From contig JAPTYO010000008.1 in NCBI GenBank assembly GCA_036873135.1, positions 36,094,819 to 36,158,818 on the forward strand: a stretch of DNA of 64,000 bases. Direction: 5' to 3'. The notes beneath the pieces are model-generated. The model was not told the DNA's origin. It ran no database searches and worked only from the letters and a program-made list of their open reading frames with translations. Positions 58,600 through 64,000 of the stretch are shown one piece after another; position 1 is the first letter of the stretch; each line of letters begins with the position of its first letter. This DNA is from Clarkia xantiana subsp. parviflora. Its lineage: Eukaryota; Streptophyta; Magnoliopsida; Myrtales; Onagraceae. The position numbers were made by a program, and so were the translations under genes.

Positions 58600-61500
58600 A
58601 TGGTGCTGAAAGTTTCATCCCCAAAAGCAGGAAATCTATCAGCATCCGAATACGCTAGTGATCCTGAGGATAAGGAAATTAGTGATGACGATGATGATGA
58701 TCGAAACCACAAGCATCGGAGGCGAGATGCACGTTCTGGCTCTTCTGACAAGGATGCTGTGGAACAAGCTGCAACTAGATCGTACAGAAAGCACAATAAA
58801 AATTTTGGAACTGGGAATGTTTTTGGAGAAAGCGAATCTCAGTCTAGCCAATTGCATAGCAATTATAATACATCATCTGAGAGACACTTCCCTGGGAAGT
58901 TTGAGAAAAGAAATCCGGAGTTTGGTCGGGCTAATTTTGGTTTGAATCAAAGAAACAGGGCAACTCAGCCATTTTTGGGAGATTCTGGTCCTGGTAGAGG
59001 AAGAGGAAGGGACCCTGGTGCTTGGAACAACCGCCATAATAGGTTCATGACCGGCGATCTTTCATCTCAAATAGTTCCATTTCCTAGGGGAAACATGGCT
59101 TCAAGTATCTTTCCTGAAAGAGGGTTACCAATTCCGAATGTACACGGTGGACCCTGGGGTGGCTATGGGCTAGTTGCAGGTCTTCCAAATGGTGGTCTGG
59201 ATACCCTTGGTTTGCAAGGACCATTCAGACCACCTATCAATAATTCTCTCGGGATCCCTCGACAACGTTGTAGAGATTTTGAGGAGCGTGGATTCTGCTT
59301 GAGAGGAGACATGTGCCCAATGGAGCATGGTATCAACAGAATTGTTGTTGAAGACGTTCAGGTATCTATGTTTGCATTTGATCTATAACAGCGTAGAGGA
59401 TGTCATGATTCTGGTCGCTAGTGTACTTTCTAGCTGTAAAGGACTAAAAGAGGAGCTCTACCCTATTGTAGTTTTTTTTCTTTTTTTTTTTGCAACGACC
59501 ATATTTTGTAGTCTGTATACTTGTTTCTTGAGCGATTGGTCAAGCCATTTTTATGATAGAACGTTGATGTTTAGAAAGATCATGATCCAATTCCAAGGTT
59601 ATACTATATTGTCCCTGATAAGTCCCTTAGAAATTCATGTGAAGGTCATGTTATTGCAACTTTTTCTGCCATTTTTAAGTTATGTACATTCTGCTTCATG
59701 TTTACATCATCATTAATGTGGATTATCATTACTTCCAATTGCAGAGTCTATCACAATTTAACCTTCCAGTTTCACTTTCAAGTGGACCACTACCGGGAAC
59801 GCCTGCTGTACCCGGATCTCTAGCTTTGATGAATAACAAGGGACCACAAAGCAGAAATGGTAAACATACAGTAGGTGATGAAGCTTTGATCTCCAATGGC
59901 GCATTCTCTGATAGTGGCAATGCTGCTGGAGCTGATGTGTATGATCCTGATCAACCATTGTGGAATAATAATGGCCTTGAAAAGTCATCTGCCCTTCATT
60001 CATCTTCCTTTTCTGAAAGGGGGGCTCTCTTAAACGATGATCTTCCTGACCATCCCACAGCAGAAACATCTGAAGCTGAGTGGCAAGATAGAAATAATCT
60101 TCCTGTTGGTTCACATGGCTCAGATTCATCTGTTTGGGGTAGAATGAAAAGTTCCAGAGGAAAAGTGAACGTAAAAAGGGAAGGTTTAGCCAATGGTGAA
60201 GGTCAAATGAAGGAAACTGAAGGGGCTACCTCTAATGTTGTCGACGGTTTCAATCATGGAAAGCAAATCAGTGCTGATGGTCCTGAAAAGAAAACCCTAG
60301 ATCCCGTTAAGATTCAGAGTGATGCCACTCGCTTGACACGGAGACCTACTCAAAAGGCGCTGCAGACTCTATTTGTTAATGGAGTTCCACTAAAGAACAA
60401 TAAAAGAGATGCACTGCTATCTCATTTTAAAAAATTTGGGAAGGTTGTAGACATCCACATTCCCGCAAATAGTGAAAGGGCTTTTGTCCAATTTTCGAAA
60501 AGGGAAGAGGCAGAGGCTGCTCTAAACTCTCCTGATGCTGTAATGGGTAATAGATTTATTAAGCTATGGTGGGCTAATCGTGATAATATACCTACTGATG
60601 GCTTAAATGGTATAACTGGTCTATCATCCTCTCAACATGGTATAAAATCTAATTCAGCTCTGCATGATATCTCCATTCCAAACAAAGGGAAAGATATCTC
60701 TCAATCTGGTATTCCGATATCTGATGTTCCTGGTTCTCATCCTGACCAATCTAAGTCATCTGCTCCTGGTCCCAAGATGCCACCTCCTCCTGTAAAAAAA
60801 TTGGAGCTAGAGCGGTTGAAGGAAGAACTCCGTAAGAAGCAGGAAATGCTGGAGCAGAAGAGGAATGACTTTAAGCGTCAGTTGGATAAACTTCAGAAGG
60901 TATTCTGATCTGCTTAATTTCCTCCATAAAAATTAGTTATTCATTGAAGTTTTTTCAATGTTTTCGGAAATTTAACTTGAAATAAATAAAGAATTCTCTG
61001 ATGGGCCTTGAAATTTTAATGCCTTTCAGTCAAGTTATTGTCCATGATTAAATTACGATACCCTGTCTTGGTGAGAGTGTGATCTAAGGAGCAAGATTTG
61101 GTTGAAGGAACACCTCAATTATCCAGATATTGAACAATTTGTATTATTGGGGACAGTAAAGTATGTTTGAATTTATGGTGATTGTTGTATTTACCGAGCA
61201 GTTATTAGTGTCTGCTACTGAAATATTAGGTCTTCTGTGTTGTGATCCATATATTCATCTGTTGATGCAGGCTACTGGAGTCAAGGGTGAAATGACGGAG
61301 GAGCAGGTTTCTAAGAAACAGAAAGTTGGGGCTGCTGCTGTTGATGCAAAAGCAGCAGCAACACCAAAGTCAGCTGATTCTAATGCTGCTGGAACTACAA
61401 GGTCCTCGGACAATTGTAATGCCATGGCATCTTCACATGAGGAAGTAATGGATAGCAAAGCAAAGTCAGTTGAGATTATAGTTCCCAGTAGACCTGATAC

Positions 61501-61696
61501 AAACTCACCTTTGGGGCCACAACAGCATCCTTTTAGCTTGAGGCAACAGCAGTTGCGTTCGCCCGGAATCTCTTTTTTCCCCAATAGATACAAGCTGGAC
61601 AACCGCCCTACAACATTTAGGATTACTCCTCCACTACCCACTGGTTTTGCAAATGTAAGTCAGTCTCTTGGTCTCTCTCTTTCTCTCTCTCCCTCT

Positions 61697-61730
<34 letters not shown>

Positions 61731-62704
61731 CAAACACACTTTTTATTGTCTGGGTGCAGGTGAGGTAGTTATTAGCTGCTTATCGTTAGCATAGCGCAGG
61801 TTCCTTCTCATGGTTCGTAGCCTATTGTCTGTGTTCTCTGACATTGAAGTGTACATATCATACAATTGTAAATATGGTGTACAAGGGGTAGTGGATTCTA
61901 CTTTTATTTTAAAATTTTCCCCTACGAAATGTTTGAATTTCAACAAAAAATTATAAATTTAAGACATGAATCCATGATCTTTATATTTATAATTTTTATT
62001 TGCACAAGCAAGGTATCAATGACTACTGAGTTAACTTCATTTTATATGTAATATACTGATTGTAGCGGGTTTGCTCTATTGTATATTTTGATGTCTATTC
62101 TGTTCAGATGCTTTTGTATGGTAACTCCAATTTTCAAAGCAAGAAGTAATGCGTTACCGTGATGAATATTTGAGAGGATAAAAAATATAGCGACAAGGAT
62201 CTTCCCAGTTTGATACTAATTGTTGGTTTAGTTGAGTTATCATTTTGTCCCCGAACCTAAATGCTTATCTGCTCTTCTCTTTTCTTCTCTCATCAAGTTT
62301 CTTGTGTTGTTTGATGTTAGGTTGACAGTTTGAAAGAGCATTTTTCTTCTTATGGTGATCTCACGGTTGTGGAGCTGGAAGATGCAGAAACCCATCCTGA
62401 CGATGAAACTAATGGTGTTGGAACCCTAGTAGAGAAGTGCTCTGCCCATATCGGGTTCAGAGAACGGCATTCTGCAGAGAGAGCATTTAATCATGGTAAA
62501 TCCTGGCAAGGCCACAGTTTGCAGTTTATTTGGATCCTCCCTACTTCAACTGCTGCAAAGAAGGCTGATACTACTGAGAAAGTCCCTTCAGCTGTAAGGG
62601 GAGAACCTGAACCTTCAGAAAGAGAGAAAACTGAAGAAGAGAAAGTTGAAGATGATGAAGTTGCTGTTGCCGGCACAACCTCGTTATTGAATCAGCAGCA
62701 GTAA
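58600..62704 (+). CDS. C3H41: CCCH zinc-finger and RRM RNA-binding protein (C3H41 / RBM26-27 type)
   Basis: Coding exons 58600-59361, 59745-60899, 61271-61654 and 62321-62704: 2685 bp, 894 residues, all junctions GT-AG and in frame. An acidic/basic N-terminus (DPEDKEISDDDDDD) is followed by a Gly/Asn/Arg-rich stretch and one CCCH finger with C-x8-C-x5-C-x3-H spacing (Cys 224, 233, 239, His 243). An RRM spans about 459-535 (LFVNGVPL, then RAFVQFSKREEAEAAL), and a coiled coil rich in Glu/Lys (LERLKEELRKKQEMLEQK) ends exon 2. A second RRM-like fold spans exons 3-4 (LKEHFSSYGDLTVVEL, then AHIGFRERHSAERAF). Arabidopsis C3H41 has this order and nearly this length. Human relatives RBM26/27 act in nuclear RNA surveillance; a similar nuclear RNA role here is inferred. 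The start is the first ATG before the conserved VLKVSSPK. Confidence 0.9.
61697..61740. repeat. (CA)n microsatellite in an intron
   Basis: CA dinucleotide run with two AAC interruptions, directly after a CT-rich stretch near the start of the third intron of the CCCH gene. Confidence 0.95.
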
Positions 62705-63727
62705 TGGCCACAAAGATGATATGAAAGCGTGTTGACTATTGTACAGTAAGTTAAAATCTCAAACCAGAAAATCATGTATCTAGGTGTTTTTTTGTTTGAA
62801 AATGCTGTTAGCTAGCTAGGTTTTTGTTCTTTACTAGTAGCATGAGTAGCATTCTTCTTACAGGCCAGCTGCTGGATTTAAATGAATAGTGAAAGGAACG
62901 AAATTTGTGGTCGGGTATAAGTTTTGTTTGGTTTGAAGGATTGATTAATTTACTATGGCAGCACATTAAGCAATTAATGCAGCAAGCAGTTGAGTTGAAG
63001 AAGACTTGAAGATGATGGTCACATATTCTGCAGTTGTCTATTTGAGCACAAGTAGTAGTAGCAAAATTTTGTTATATATAGATAACAATTGTGGGCTTCT
63101 TTTATTGGTTGGAGTGGAACTCAAGGAAGGAGGTGTGGGTTCTTATGTATCGTACTACTACTTGTCAGGGGACATCTCTGAGCTTAATTTAAGACTTTGA
63201 CACGCTCAACTTTGATACGATCGAGTCGAACAGTAATATTATAGAGGATTGCAAAGTTTAGTTTAGTTTAGTAGAGGCCTGATTTTAGGCATTCCAATAG
63301 GATTTGTCGGTTTAGTTTTAGTCAGAACTGCTGCTTGATAGACTTATTAATTATATCACTAGCAATGGTTTCATGTCACCTGACCGGGTTGTGGCACTAT
63401 CGAGAAGAGAACCTTTCGTCCAAATACCCCCAGTTTGTTGTCTCATTTACGTACATTTGTGTACATACACCAACGTCATCTTCATTCTCGTAACCTCCGA
63501 CGGCACACGACAGTCGCGTACAAATGTTCTATAAATCTGATTGCTCCTACGAATAATTTTTTTTGCTTTCCATCTCAATTCTACCTATATATACCTTCAG
63601 GCAAAATAATTTTACTTCCAATGCAACACCCATTTCGGCGGAGAATCTCATACAAACTAAAGCAATATATCTCAATTTTTATATTGTTTATGTTATATAC
63701 ATACATATGTTGCAATGTATAATCAAC
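62705..63727 (+). other. 3' UTR and intergenic DNA after the CCCH gene
   Basis: No second gene is seen. Short ORFs (64 and 95 codons) have no recognisable content. The first few hundred bases should include the 3' UTR. Confidence 0.5.
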
Positions 63728-64000
63728 GGTTAATAACTAATAAACCGTCTGAGAGGTTTGACCCATGTTCAAATCTGGTGTCCGTCGTTGAAATTGACTG
63801 TTCCGGATTTGATGTTTGTTGAAATTTGGTGTCTCCGTCTATTTTTTGGGTCAAGTATAACAAAAATGTATCACGTGACCGTCACGTGAGATCAATAAAA
63901 TTAATATCCCAAAAATGCCCCTCTGTGAAAAATTTGACCTTCCATTACCTAGCAAATTGATGAAATTACCCCTCTGAGCAAAATCAACAACTATAGGGTT
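63728..64000. mobile_element. Start of a second MULE-like element, cut by the window end
   Basis: From CGGTTAATAACTAATAAACC onward, the order GGTTTGACCCATGTT, TTGGTGTC-like and TTGAAATTTGGTGTCTCC parallels the left TIR of the element at 56158. The right end lies outside the window. Confidence 0.5.

Overview
The window is nuclear DNA of a flowering plant, almost certainly a eudicot. It is AT-rich, and its two intact host genes are intron-rich with plant-type splice sites and match plant proteins. Everything between them is a deep stack of transposable elements. There is no bacterial or organellar gene organisation. I cannot name the species.

Layout. 1-6.4 kb: a head-to-tail array of a ~1.24 kb repeat, interrupted by a diverged relative of itself. 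7.4-12.35 kb (minus): an intact 18-exon gene for a chloroplast half-size ABC transporter, ABCB26/TAP1 type. 12.5-14.2 kb: no recognisable gene. 14.2-25.6 kb: a long GC-rich LTR of a large Ty3/gypsy element (minus), into which a complete Tat-type Ty3/gypsy element has inserted (element 1, plus, 15376-24994, 5-bp target duplication GGGAA). The 3' LTR of element 1 in turn holds a hAT element (8-bp duplication). 25.6-34.8 kb: fragments of copia elements, a second copy of the GC-rich LTR in opposite orientation, another hAT element, a MULE with 9-bp duplication, and a decayed copia-type element. 34.83-45.06 kb: a second Tat-type element (element 2, minus, duplication AAAGC) inserted into the reverse transcriptase of that copia remnant, whose pol resumes at 45.06 kb and ends at 46.52 kb. 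46.56-53.65 kb: a non-coding Tat-type derivative (element 4, minus, duplication TCTAG) that carries a third hAT element. 53.7-57.6 kb: a truncated MULE copy, a solo copia LTR (duplication CTTAG) and a MULE-like element. 58.6-62.7 kb (plus): an intact gene for a CCCH zinc-finger/RRM RNA-binding protein (C3H41/RBM26-27 type). A relative of the preceding MULE-like element starts at 63.73 kb and runs out of the window.

The most interesting signal is shared by the three Tat-type elements. Elements 1 and 2 each carry, besides decayed gag/protease, a spliced gene on the opposite strand. It has a conserved N-terminal domain (putative Transposase_28/PF04195-like) and a C-terminal coiled coil. Sense and antisense genes converge, and the gap between their 3' ends is filled by a minisatellite. 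Element 4 has lost all genes but keeps minisatellites next to its 3' LTR. The three families share no unit sequence, yet in each the unit is a short inverted repeat, and variants often keep the stem by paired changes (for example CGCC/GGCG, CACC/GGTG, TGCC/GGCA). This looks like selection or copying for structure, not for sequence. Element 2 also has a gag-protease-gag' frame with a second gag half where pol should be.
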